Assembly (NCBI GenBank): GCA_002733135.1
Contig: NVUJ01000011.1
Coordinates: forward strand, 1 to 62,698
Direction of reading: 5' to 3'
Length of the DNA stretch: 62,698 bases
From: Cycloclasticus sp.
GTDB lineage: Bacteria > Pseudomonadota > Gammaproteobacteria > Methylococcales > Cycloclasticaceae
Shown: one piece after another, positions 1 to 7,651 of the stretch
Layout of the letters: each line of letters starts with the position of its first letter
Numbering within the stretch: the first letter of the stretch is position 1
Translations under genes and position numbers: made by a program
Notes under the pieces: generated by a model
Database searches by the model: none
Told to the model about the DNA's origin: nothing
What the model saw: only the letters and a program-made list of their open reading frames with translations

Positions 1-96
1 TGTGATCATGATGCTCCTCATTATGGAAAGCATCAGTGTGAGTCATGTGGCTCACTTTTCAACCGTTGGGGTGGCTCAGTTTTGCATCGTTGGTAA
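1..96 (+). pseudogene. Possible 3' end of a gene encoding a zinc-finger-like peptide
   Basis: Frame 1 is open from the window edge to a TAA at 94-96. It encodes a short C-terminal peptide with two His residues near the start and a CxxC pair followed by an aromatic-rich segment (HYGKHQCESCG). That arrangement resembles small phage or mobile-element proteins with a C/H-C-C zinc knuckle. The start lies outside the window, so neither length nor identity can be judged. It abuts a transposase remnant in another frame, so it may be part of a scrambled mobile-element scar rather than a gene. Confidence 0.2.
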
Positions 97-263
97 CAGG
101 TTTGTTTGATGCACGTATTGATAGCCGAGTGGTTGGTGATATTCGTGTGTCGGTACAGAAAGGGCGAGTCTTAGGTAATGATTACTTTAAGGACGCTATT
201 GCTGAATTAACAGGGCGGCGAGTCAGGGAAAGGATGCGTGGGCCGAAAGCGAAAATGGTTTAG
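96..263 (+). pseudogene. 3' remnant of a REP-associated tyrosine transposase (TnpREP/IS200-like family)
   Basis: The last 55 or so codons match the typical C-terminal tail of TnpREP (Y1_Tnp) proteins: a GLFDARID-type segment, then LGNDYFKDAIAELTGRRV, then a basic Arg/Lys-rich end. The HUH catalytic His pair and the catalytic Tyr, which lie in the N-terminal two thirds of the family, have no coding frame here. The reading frame is open back to 45, but homology-like sequence begins only at about 96. This is therefore a truncated, non-functional fragment. No REP palindromes are visible beside it. The family call rests on the recognisable tail. Confidence 0.55.
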
Positions 264-301
264 GTAGTTTTTACTCTTTGAGCAAAGATTCAAAGCGCAC
301 T

Positions 302-353
302 ATAGTTATACTATTGTAAAACAATGAGTGGAGTTATATAATAGTATAACTAT
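302..353 (+). promoter_or_regulatory. Promoter with a 14-bp perfect inverted-repeat operator for the toxin-antitoxin module
   Basis: Arms at 302-315 and 340-353 are perfect inverted repeats (ATAGTTATACTATT / AATAGTATAACTAT) separated by 24 bp. A promoter is embedded between and over them: -35 TTGTAA at 314-319, a 17-bp spacer and -10 TATAAT at 337-342. Each arm overlaps one promoter element. A dimeric AbrB-fold antitoxin, bound alone or with its toxin, would therefore block RNA polymerase, as in mazEF-type autoregulation. The repeat and promoter are seen directly; binding by the downstream antitoxin is inferred. Confidence 0.7.
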
Positions 354-375
354 TTTAGGTATATGAGGCTTTACC

Positions 376-630
376 ATGACAGCAATAGCCGTTAGACAAT
401 CAGGAGGCGCTAACATCGTTAGCATTCCAAAAGCGATCGTAAAAACGTTAGGTTTACACGTTGGCTCAAAACTCGATATGACCATTAAGGATAACAAGAT
501 AGTTTTAACACCCATTAAAGAAGAGGCCAGTCTTGAGGTGCTTTTAGCGGGCAGCCCAAAAGAGTGCTTTAAAGTGACTGAAGAAGATCGAGAATGGATT
601 GATGCTAAGCCTACGGGTAAGGAAACTTAA
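376..630 (+). CDS. AbrB/MazE-fold antitoxin
   Basis: An 84-residue protein. The N-terminal half (about residues 3-48) has the SpoVT/AbrB swapped-hairpin pattern: VRQSGGANIVSIPKAIVKTL, then a Gly-Ser-Lys turn and a KDNKIVLTPI strand. This is the DNA-binding part of PemI/MazE-type antitoxins. The acidic C-terminal tail (from about residue 50) would wrap and neutralise a MazF-type RNase. The stop codon overlaps the next start (TAATG at 628-632), the tight translational coupling typical of toxin-antitoxin pairs. The palindromic promoter at 302-353 suggests autorepression. The partner toxin gene is interrupted, so the antitoxin may now be a free DNA-binding relic. Confidence 0.85.
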   Translation: MTAIAVRQSGGANIVSIPKAIVKTLGLHVGSKLDMTIKDNKIVLTPIKEEASLEVLLAGSPKECFKVTEEDREWIDAKPTGKET

Positions 631-959
631 TGTACATACCCGATAAAGGCGAGATTGTTTTTCTTAATTTCGACCCAAGTTCGGGCAAAGAAATAATGAA
701 ACGTAGACCCGCATTTGTTATCTCTCGTAAAGTATTTAATGAACATACTGGGTTTGCGATTGTGGCTCCAATTACAAGCACAATACGCAAGATGAAATTG
801 GAGGTTGTTTTGCCTGAATAAACCGCAACAAACGGCTCTGTACTTATTCACCAAATGAAATCACTAGATTTTTATAATAGACGATTAGAGCTTATTGAGA
901 AGGCTCCTGGGCCTATGGTCGTTGAAGTTACGGCACTAGCTAAAGCGATTATCCAATAA
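630..959 (+). pseudogene. MazF/PemK-family mRNA interferase toxin interrupted by an in-frame TAA
   Basis: The frame opens with the MazF/PemK signature (YIPDKGEIVFLNFDPSSGKE, then RRPAFVISRKVFNEHTG and VAPITSTIR). It meets a TAA at 819-821 after residue 63. The same frame continues without further stops to 957-959 and encodes the expected remaining third of the family (NGSVLIHQMKSLDFYNRR, then EVTALAKAI). A single nonsense change, for example from CAA, GAA or AAA, therefore explains the break; a frameshift does not. The intact protein would have been about 109 residues, the normal family size. The core RNase fold lacks its last strands and helix, so activity is unlikely unless the stop is read through. 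A sequencing error is the main alternative. Confidence 0.85.
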
Positions 960-1020
960 AGTTTCTGCCCCAACTTAACAAAAATTTAGGGTTATGAAGA
1001 TTTCCTTTGATTACAGCTAT

Positions 1021-1048
1021 AAAAACCCCAGCTTAAACTGGGGTTTTT
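1021..1048. terminator. Bidirectional rho-independent terminator between the toxin remnant and rne
   Basis: An 11-bp perfect stem (AAAAACCCCAG at 1021-1031 with CTGGGGTTTTT at 1038-1048) and a 6-nt loop give a U run on either strand. It lies about 20 bp past the rne stop codon, read on the minus strand, and also closes the plus-strand module. Confidence 0.85.
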
Positions 1049-1068
1049 ATTTAACTGCTATACCTTTT

Positions 1069-3585
1069 TTATTCAGGCTTTTCGGTCTTTGTAGCACTAC
1101 TTGTTTTAGCTTGCTCTGCTGAGCTTGGTTTTTCCACTACCGGTTTGGGCGCTTCTGCTTTCTGGGCTTCAGCTTGTGGCTTTGGTGTTTCTACCTTTGG
1201 GACTTCAGCTTGTGGTTTAGGCGCTTCTACTTTTGGAGCTTCAGCTTGTGGCTTTGGTGCTTCTGCCTTTGGGATTTCAGAGGGTGCCGGGGCTGATGTT
1301 TCTACAGGAGTTGCTTGTTCAGCTATTTTTGGCTTAGCCGTTGATGAGCGCCTTCTTCTGCGAGGATGGCGAACACCGGATTTTGTTTCCGCCTGCTCTT
1401 GATTATTATCAACTTTAGCTTCTACGGGCGCACTAGTTGTTTCCTTATTATCGGTTGCCGCAGCTACAGAAGGTTGCGCTGGTTTCGCCTCTGTTGTTTT
1501 AACTTGAGGGGCGTTCTCGACCTTATCTGTCCGTTTTATTTCTTGAACAGATTCTTTATTATCAATGGGTATTGTTACATTAGAAATGCCAGTTTCAACT
1601 GTTGAATTAACTTGTTTATTAGCATCTGAAGTATTAGAACGGCTTGATCTACGACGTCTACGTGGCTTTGAGGCTTGTTCTGTTTTATTGCCATCAGCCA
1701 CTTTTTCTACGGGCTTATTTTTCCCTTGTGGCTGATTGTTATCTGCTTTATTTTTTTGTGCTTGATTTTGTTTATCTTGCCCACTATTAGCGTTTTTGTT
1801 CCTATTACGATTGCGGTTTCTATTGCGGTTTTCGTTTGGTTTTCCGCGTTGCTGACGGTTTTGTTGGGTTTTCTTTTGCGCGTCAGTTGGTTTTTTCTTT
1901 GTTGTGCTTTCTTCTTTCTCCGCAGGTGAAATAATTTTATTGATTATTCGTTTAAAAAAACCTTTGCTTTCTGGGGCTTTCGGAGCTGGTTGAGCTGTTG
2001 TAGGCATGACATTCTGTACAACGGCTTTTTGTTGAGCTTGTGGCTCACGTTGATATGGTTTTGCGTCACGTACATCTTCGTTAGGCACTCGCTCGTGACT
2101 CGCTGTTTTATCGCCAGATGCTTCTTTGGAGCGTATCCGTTCAATTTCGAAATGAGGCGTTTCAAAATGTTTATTGGGTACAACAATCAGAATCACTTTA
2201 TGGGCTTTCTCAATTTGCTCAATTTCAGAACGTTTTTCATTCAGCACAAAAGTGGCGCAATCGATAGGTAATTGAACGATGACACGCGCTGTGTTCTCTT
2301 TCATGGCTTCTTCTTCAAGAATCCGAATAACGGAGAGCGATAATGATTCAACGCTTCTTATTGTGCCTTGCCCATGACAACGCGGACAAACCGGTAAGCT
2401 AGATTCGGTTAGAGAGGAATGGATCCTTTGACGTGACATTTCAAGTAAGCCAAAACGAGATATTTTGCTGAACTGAATTCGCGCACGGTCATGTTTCGTC
2501 GCCTCTTTGATGCGATTTTCAACCATTCGTTGGTTTTTAGACGGCCCCATATCAATAAAGTCGATAACGAATAAACCGCCCATATCACGAATGCGTAATT
2601 GGCGTGCCACTTCGTCAGCTGCTTCAAGGTTGGTATTTAACGCGGTACTTTCAAAATCACTGCCCTTGGTTGCACGTGCAGAGTTAATGTCAATAGACGT
2701 TAATGCTTCTGTAGGGTCAACAACAATAGAACCGCCTGATGGAAGAGGTACCTCGCGTCCGTAGGCCGTTTCTATTTGGCTCTCTATTTGGTAACGGGTG
2801 AATAGTGGAACTGACTCATCGTACAGTTTTACGCGGGCAATGTATTGCGGCATAATTTGCTGCATAAAATCACGCGCTAAGTTAAACGAACTGACGCTAT
2901 CAATCAGTACTTCATCAATATCTGCGCGTAAATAGTCGCGAATAGAACGAATAACAAAGTTACTTTCTTGGAAAATTAAATAAGGTGCTTTACGGTCAGC
3001 TGAAGCTAGGTTGATGGCATCCCACAAGTGGGTCAGATAATTTAAATCCCATTGCAACTCTTCTACAGACTTGCCAATACCCGCTGTACGAACAATGAGG
3101 CCTATAGTGTCCGGTATTTCAAGTTGGTTAAGCACATCGCGAAGGGCAGTACGGTTTTCACCGTCTATACGGCGCGAGATACCGCCAGCACCTGGGTTAT
3201 TCGGCATCAATACCAAATAGCTTCCTGCTAGGCTTATTTGCGTGGTGAGTGCCGCGCCTTTATTACCGCGTTCTTCTTTTTCTACTTGTACAACGAGCTC
3301 TTGACCTTCTTTAATGTCGTTTTTATCTTTAACATTTGGCGTATCTAGGCCAATAGAAAAACCGGTGATTTCTTTGAACGGTAAAAAACCGTGACGATCA
3401 GAGCCGTAATTAACAAATACGGCTTCTAAACTACGTTCTACGCGGGTGATAACCCCTTTGTAGATATTTGATTTCTTTTGTTCTCTTGCAGGGACTTCAA
3501 TATCGAAGTCATATAATTTTTGTCCATCGACTAGTGCAACTCTCAGCTCTTCGGCGTGAGTTGCATTGATTAACATTCTTTTCAT
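1069..3585 (-). CDS. rne: Ribonuclease E
   Basis: An 838-residue endoribonuclease that starts mRNA decay and processes rRNA and tRNA precursors, acting at the inner membrane. The N-terminal catalytic half is conserved: an S1-type domain (about 35-120) and a DNase-I-like active site with D299 and D342, which match E. coli D303 and D346 at a constant offset of 4. The zinc-link CPxC at 400-403 again sits at offset 4. Length and Zn-link show RNase E rather than RNase G. The C-terminal half from about residue 500 is low-complexity, rich in Arg/Asn/Gln and Pro/Ala/Lys, as expected for the degradosome scaffold and RNA-binding arm. It ends in a 12-residue repeat. The 434-bp gap upstream holds hairpins compatible with leader-based autoregulation. 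Confidence 0.97.
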   Translation of the reverse strand: MKRMLINATHAEELRVALVDGQKLYDFDIEVPAREQKKSNIYKGVITRVERSLEAVFVNYGSDRHGFLPFKEITGFSIGLDTPNVKDKNDIKEGQELVVQVEKEERGNKGAALTTQISLAGSYLVLMPNNPGAGGISRRIDGENRTALRDVLNQLEIPDTIGLIVRTAGIGKSVEELQWDLNYLTHLWDAINLASADRKAPYLIFQESNFVIRSIRDYLRADIDEVLIDSVSSFNLARDFMQQIMPQYIARVKLYDESVPLFTRYQIESQIETAYGREVPLPSGGSIVVDPTEALTSIDINSARATKGSDFESTALNTNLEAADEVARQLRIRDMGGLFVIDFIDMGPSKNQRMVENRIKEATKHDRARIQFSKISRFGLLEMSRQRIHSSLTESSLPVCPRCHGQGTIRSVESLSLSVIRILEEEAMKENTARVIVQLPIDCATFVLNEKRSEIEQIEKAHKVILIVVPNKHFETPHFEIERIRSKEASGDKTASHERVPNEDVRDAKPYQREPQAQQKAVVQNVMPTTAQPAPKAPESKGFFKRIINKIISPAEKEESTTKKKPTDAQKKTQQNRQQRGKPNENRNRNRNRNRNKNANSGQDKQNQAQKNKADNNQPQGKNKPVEKVADGNKTEQASKPRRRRRSSRSNTSDANKQVNSTVETGISNVTIPIDNKESVQEIKRTDKVENAPQVKTTEAKPAQPSVAAATDNKETTSAPVEAKVDNNQEQAETKSGVRHPRRRRRSSTAKPKIAEQATPVETSAPAPSEIPKAEAPKPQAEAPKVEAPKPQAEVPKVETPKPQAEAQKAEAPKPVVEKPSSAEQAKTSSATKTEKPE
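1150..1275 (-). repeat. 36-bp tandem repeat encoding a Pro-Lys-Ala/Glu-rich 12-residue unit in the RNase E tail
   Basis: Three successive copies start near 1166, 1202 and 1238 on the plus strand (each beginning CTTCAGCTTGTGG), with an exact 36-bp period. On the coding strand they give the repeated peptide [12 protein letters not shown] with small changes. The unit keeps frame, so copy-number change would lengthen or shorten the disordered tail without breaking rne. Confidence 0.8.
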
Positions 3586-4019
3586 TGTATTCTTTTCCTG
3601 ATGCCACGCTGTGCACAGAAATAATAGGCCTGTGAGATTGTATTGATTGATTCATTATTTGTTATCTTTCAACTATTTATACTTGTTTAATTAGTAGGTT
3701 TCTCACGGTGTCGGACATTGAAGCTTATTTGATTTATGATAAGCTTATTATTGAAATGTCCGTATAAAATTTCTGTTTAGGCGGGCAAATAAAATCGCTC
3801 ATCATGGGTCGAGCGAATAAAACCCCGTTTGAATGCCAGTTATAAACTGATTATTCAGATTCTGTATTACGATAATTAAACGATTGATTAGCCTTGCTTA
3901 TAGACAACCGTTATCATGATTACCGTATTTGACGCTCCACATTAGTGCGCCAAACTGTTTTGGACTATAGCAAAAAATTTCATTAACATCAATCAGATAA
4001 GCAGTAAAGTTAAGTATTT
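3586..4019. promoter_or_regulatory. Divergent rne/rluC intergenic region with a structured rne leader
   Basis: This gene-free 434-bp stretch separates two divergent genes. Read in the rne direction it holds two clear hairpins. At 3712-3762, CGGACATT and AAGCTTAT pair with ATAAGCTT and AATGTCCG around a long centre. At 3796-3815, CGCTC pairs with GAGCG. E. coli rne carries a long 5' UTR with hairpins through which RNase E autoregulates its own message, so a similar role is inferred here. No open frame of note was seen. The rluC side ends in AT-rich sequence before the start at 4020. Confidence 0.5.
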
Positions 4020-4958
4020 ATGAAAGTACAATCGTATGAAGAAGTTCGATATATTGAAGTTGATGAAAATTCTGCTGGACAACGATTAGATAATTTTCTA
4101 ATTAACCTGCTTAAAGGGGTTCCCAAAGGCCATATTTACAAAATTATTCGCCGTGGTGAAGTGCGAATTAACAAAGGTCGAGCAAAAAACGTATACCGGC
4201 TGCAACTTAAAGATATTGTTAGAATCCCGCCGGTTAAAGTTGATGAAAAACAAACATCAACCGCCGCCAGCTGGATGATTAAAGCGATTCAACAACGTAT
4301 CATTTTTGAAGATGCTGATCTGTTATTGTTGAATAAACCTTCTGGCATTGCTGTACACGGTGGTACTGCTAATAGTCATGGCGCTATTGATGTATTACGA
4401 CATTTACGCCCAGATGAACGTTATTTAGAGTTGGTGCACCGTATTGATAAAGCTACTTCAGGCTGTTTGCTCATCGCCAAAAATAGAAAAATGCTCAATA
4501 GTCTGCAAACTCTACTGAGAAATAGAACCGTTAATAAAACATATACGGCATTGCTGTGCGGCGTGATTCACCAAGACAGTATAAATGTTAATGCGCCGCT
4601 TGAAAAACGTACGCTGCCTACCGGTGAACATAGGGTTCGCGTCCATCCGGAAGGGAAAAAATCCGAAACGCTGTTGACCAAGTTGGCTCAATACAAAAAC
4701 GCTACGTTAGTGTCTGCATCACCAAAAACAGGGCGCACCCATCAAATACGTGTGCATGCTAAGCATGTCGGCCACCCCATAGCCGGTGATGAGCGGTATT
4801 CCACACCTAACCAATATAAACAATATAGGGAGCAAGGGTTAAAAAGGTTATTTTTGCACGCGAGTAAGCTGAACTTTATTCACCCAATAACCAATAAATC
4901 AATAACTTTCGAAGCACCGTTAGATAAAGAACTTAGTGCTTTTCTAGAGACATTATGA
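4020..4958 (+). CDS. rluC: 23S rRNA pseudouridine synthase RluC
   Basis: A 312-residue RluA-family enzyme that makes pseudouridines at positions 955, 2504 and 2580 of 23S rRNA (E. coli numbering). An N-terminal S4 RNA-binding domain (about 18-75, QRLDNFLINLLKGVPKGHIY) precedes the catalytic domain, where HRIDKATSG carries the catalytic Asp143. Later motifs GRTHQIRVH and GHPIAGDERY fit the family. Divergent rne-rluC order is typical of gammaproteobacteria and supports RluC over RluA or RluD. The TGA stop overlaps the next ATG by 4 bp, so the three following genes probably share its transcript. Confidence 0.95.
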   Translation: MKVQSYEEVRYIEVDENSAGQRLDNFLINLLKGVPKGHIYKIIRRGEVRINKGRAKNVYRLQLKDIVRIPPVKVDEKQTSTAASWMIKAIQQRIIFEDADLLLLNKPSGIAVHGGTANSHGAIDVLRHLRPDERYLELVHRIDKATSGCLLIAKNRKMLNSLQTLLRNRTVNKTYTALLCGVIHQDSINVNAPLEKRTLPTGEHRVRVHPEGKKSETLLTKLAQYKNATLVSASPKTGRTHQIRVHAKHVGHPIAGDERYSTPNQYKQYREQGLKRLFLHASKLNFIHPITNKSITFEAPLDKELSAFLETL

Positions 4959-5599
4959 TCAGTAATTACGATTTAATTATTTTTGATTGGGATGGAACGC
5001 TTGTAGATTCAATCGATTGGATTGTTGAATGTATTCGTGATGTTGCCGAGGAGCAAAAACTCGATAAGCCCGATATCCAATCGTGTAAAGATATCATCGG
5101 TTTAAGTTTAACCGAAGCTATGTTGCAGCTTTATCCAACGATAACTGAACATCAAAAAACTGAGATGGTTAAAAATTACCGACATCTCTATCTAGCTAAA
5201 CCGTCTACGCCCTCTGATTTGTTTCGCGAAACACACGCAGTCCTTAACCGGCTTAAAAAGGCGGATAAAACGCTGGCTATTTCTACTGGTAAAGGCAAAG
5301 CTGGATTGGATAGAGGTTTAGATGGTACTGGGCTCCGTTCGTTTTTTTCTGAATGTCGCTGTGGAGACACGATGAGTTCTAAACCCAGCCCGCATATGCT
5401 TTTTGATATTATGCAAGCAACAAACATCGCACCTGACAAATCCATTATGATTGGAGATTCAACATTAGATTTACAAATGGCGAATAATGCTGGCATTGAT
5501 AGCATTGGTGTTGCAACGGGTGCACATTCAAGTGAGATACTCGAGAAACATGCAACGTTGGGGTGTATAAATAACTTAACGGAATTATTTAAGGGGTAA
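4955..5599 (+). CDS. HAD-superfamily phosphatase (phosphoglycolate-phosphatase-like)
   Basis: A 214-residue haloacid dehalogenase-type hydrolase. The nucleophile motif FDWDGTLVDS has Asp11 and Asp13. ISTGKGKAGLDRGL gives motif II, a Lys precedes P-S-P-H-M, and GDSTLDLQMANNAGID gives the acidic motif. The helical cap between about 20 and 85 is subfamily IA. It would hydrolyse a small phosphoester; the substrate cannot be read from sequence. It is coupled to rluC through an ATGA overlap and lies 2 bp before the peptidase gene. The same rluC-HAD-peptidase order is common in related genomes, which suggests housekeeping. Confidence 0.85.
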   Translation: MISNYDLIIFDWDGTLVDSIDWIVECIRDVAEEQKLDKPDIQSCKDIIGLSLTEAMLQLYPTITEHQKTEMVKNYRHLYLAKPSTPSDLFRETHAVLNRLKKADKTLAISTGKGKAGLDRGLDGTGLRSFFSECRCGDTMSSKPSPHMLFDIMQATNIAPDKSIMIGDSTLDLQMANNAGIDSIGVATGAHSSEILEKHATLGCINNLTELFKG

Positions 5600-5601
5600 T
5601 A

Positions 5602-6576
5602 ATGGCTTTATTTAGTAAAGATAAATCAGATCTTAATGATCAGCAATGGGAACGTTCTGTCTTAGAAAAAGTGGCTTTGGCTTCTGTTGTCGAGCAAAGG
5701 AGGGCGCGCCGTTGGGGTATCTTTTTTAAATCATTATTCGTTGCCTACATCATTGTTCTAAGTAGCATTGCCTATTCGCCGTTGGGCGATGGCTCGAAAT
5801 TATCAGGTGGTGGTCCACATACGGCCGTTATTGATGTTAAAGGGATTATTGTTTCGGGTGGTGAGGCCGATGCAGAAACAATCATTGAAAGCTTACATAA
5901 CGCCGTTAATGACCCTAATACCAAGGGCATTATTTTACGCGTGAACTCTCCTGGCGGCAGTCCAGTACAGTCAAGTTACGTGTATAAAGCCATTGTGGAC
6001 ATTAGAAAAAATAACCCGGATATCCCCGTCCATGCTGTTGTAGAAGATTTATGCGCCTCGGGTGGGTATTACATCGCATCAGCTGTCGATAAAATATTTG
6101 TTAATGAATCTAGTATCGTCGGCTCTATTGGCGTGGTGATGAACGGGTTTGGTTTCACAGAAGCAATGAAAAACTTGGGGGTCGAACGTCGTTTATACAC
6201 AGCGGGTGAACATAAAGGATTTTTAGATCCTTTTTCTGACGTAAATGTTGGCGAGAAGGCTCATGTGCAAAGCATGCTAAACGATATTCACCAAGAATTT
6301 ATTAAGGCCGTAAAAGAGGGCAGGGGCGAGCGCTTACAAAATAACCCAGATATATTCAGCGGTCTTGTTTGGGCGGGGTCAGAAAGTATTCAACTCGGTT
6401 TAACCGATGCCATAGGTAATGTGCAGTCCGTCGCTAAAGATGAAATTGGCGAAGAAAATATTGTTGATTTTACTGCGAAAAAACCATTGTTTGAACGCTT
6501 AGCTAAGAGTATGGGTGCAGCGATGGCTGAATTTACGTCTCGATTAGCATCAATGAGTCATAATAATTTATTTTAG
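5602..6576 (+). CDS. sppA: Signal peptide peptidase SppA, 36-kDa type (family S49)
   Basis: A 324-residue membrane-anchored serine protease that clears cleaved signal peptides in the periplasm. A cytoplasmic N-terminus of about 38 residues precedes one membrane segment (about 40-60). The S49 core follows, with Ser153 in DLCASGGYYIAS as nucleophile and Lys205 in YTAGEHKGFLDPF as the likely general base. The length is the short half-size form, not the tandem 67-kDa E. coli SppA. The start lies 2 bp after the HAD gene stop, consistent with the rluC operon. SohB is the main alternative name, but the short N-terminus and motif layout favour SppA. Confidence 0.88.
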   Translation: MALFSKDKSDLNDQQWERSVLEKVALASVVEQRRARRWGIFFKSLFVAYIIVLSSIAYSPLGDGSKLSGGGPHTAVIDVKGIIVSGGEADAETIIESLHNAVNDPNTKGIILRVNSPGGSPVQSSYVYKAIVDIRKNNPDIPVHAVVEDLCASGGYYIASAVDKIFVNESSIVGSIGVVMNGFGFTEAMKNLGVERRLYTAGEHKGFLDPFSDVNVGEKAHVQSMLNDIHQEFIKAVKEGRGERLQNNPDIFSGLVWAGSESIQLGLTDAIGNVQSVAKDEIGEENIVDFTAKKPLFERLAKSMGAAMAEFTSRLASMSHNNLF

Positions 6577-6640
6577 AGGCTGGACGCTCTATGTTATTCA
6601 GCTAGAATTCATACGACACGAATAAACTATCTAATAGAAA

Positions 6641-6928
6641 ATGATACAACTTAATTTTATGCCGTATTTAAAAACATTGCTTTTCGTTATCCTGCTGAAC
6701 ATTTCAGTTTCTTTGCCCGTGTTAGCGGGCGATTCAGTTATTATTTTAGCTAAGGCTGATCATGTCACATTAGACGAAGCAGTTAACCGTGTAAAAAAAC
6801 AAAAAAAAGGCAAAGTGCTTGGCGCTGAAACCTTGCAAATAGATGGCCAACCTACACACGTTATTAAAGTTCTCACTAACGAGGGTCGAGTTAAAAAAAT
6901 TCGCCTTAAAAGCACCCCTAACAAATAA
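6641..6928 (+). CDS. Small exported PepSY-like protein
   Basis: A 95-residue protein with an N-terminal signal segment (about residues 8-29, LKTLLFVILLNISVSLPVLA) and a mature part holding one PepSY-type unit: TLDEAVNRVKKQKKGKVLGA followed by HVIKVLTNEGRVKKIRLK. A shorter start at 6659 (MPYLKT) would give a more standard signal peptide. It lies 23 bp before a PhoP-like regulator and is probably transcribed with it. PepSY proteins often sit beside such two-component systems and may tune the sensor's periplasmic domain, but that role is inferred. Confidence 0.7.
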   Translation: MIQLNFMPYLKTLLFVILLNISVSLPVLAGDSVIILAKADHVTLDEAVNRVKKQKKGKVLGAETLQIDGQPTHVIKVLTNEGRVKKIRLKSTPNK

Positions 6929-6951
6929 ATTTTTATTAAAAGGACTTATAT

Positions 6952-7635
6952 ATGCGAGCGCTTGTTGTTGAAGATGACCAAGCTATACAAGACCAATTGG
7001 TTGCTACCTTGACTAAAACTGGCTATGCAGTTGATGCGGCTGGTAATGGGGCAGAGGCGCTTTATTTGGGAACAGAATTCCCCATAGACGTTGCGATTAT
7101 TGACTTAGGCCTACCAGACATGTCTGGCATTGAAGTTATTAAAAAATTACGTGCCAAAGATATTAACTTTCCTATACTTATCCTTACCGCCAGAACTCGT
7201 TGGGAAGAAAAAGTCGAAGGACTTGAAATTGGTGCTGATGATTACTTAGTTAAACCATTTCATAACGAAGAATTGCTTGCGCGTTTAAATGCGCTAATAC
7301 GCCGTTCTGCTGGGTTAGCTAGTGCTGAATTAAGCTGTGGGCCAATAACTTTAGATACCAACGCACAGCAAGTCATTGTCGATAATGAACCGGTTGAATT
7401 GACGGCATACGAATATAAGATGCTGGAATATATGATGATGCACTCAGGACGAGTTATTTCCAAAACAGAAATAACGGAGCATATTTATGATCAAGATTTT
7501 GATAGAGATAGTAATGTCATAGAGGTGTTTATTGGTCGGTTACGAAAAAAATTAGATCCGAACGACCAACATAAACCCATTGAAACGCTTAGAGGAAGAG
7601 GTTATAGATTCTCCATTCCTCTAAATCAAGCGTAA
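6952..7635 (+). CDS. phoP: OmpR-family response regulator, PhoP-like
   Basis: A 227-residue regulator. The receiver domain (1-115) has the acidic pair EDD at 7-9, phospho-acceptor Asp51 and Lys101 in LVKPF. The winged-helix DNA-binding domain (about 128-222) ends in ETLRGRGYRF. It is followed 16 bp later by its sensor kinase. The neighbouring genes on the other strand, nudJ-mnmA-purB, are those that precede phoPQ in E. coli, which supports the PhoP name. QseB/PmrA-type regulators are close relatives and cannot be excluded. Targets are unknown; Mg2+ or membrane-stress response is the family expectation. Confidence 0.8.
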   Translation: MRALVVEDDQAIQDQLVATLTKTGYAVDAAGNGAEALYLGTEFPIDVAIIDLGLPDMSGIEVIKKLRAKDINFPILILTARTRWEEKVEGLEIGADDYLVKPFHNEELLARLNALIRRSAGLASAELSCGPITLDTNAQQVIVDNEPVELTAYEYKMLEYMMMHSGRVISKTEITEHIYDQDFDRDSNVIEVFIGRLRKKLDPNDQHKPIETLRGRGYRFSIPLNQA

Positions 7636-7651
7636 GCGCCTTCATACTGTT

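Noticed and set aside
1145-1929. Plus-strand open frames opposite the rne 3' half
   Set aside because: They are antisense shadows of the low-complexity RNase E tail, with repeat-derived composition.
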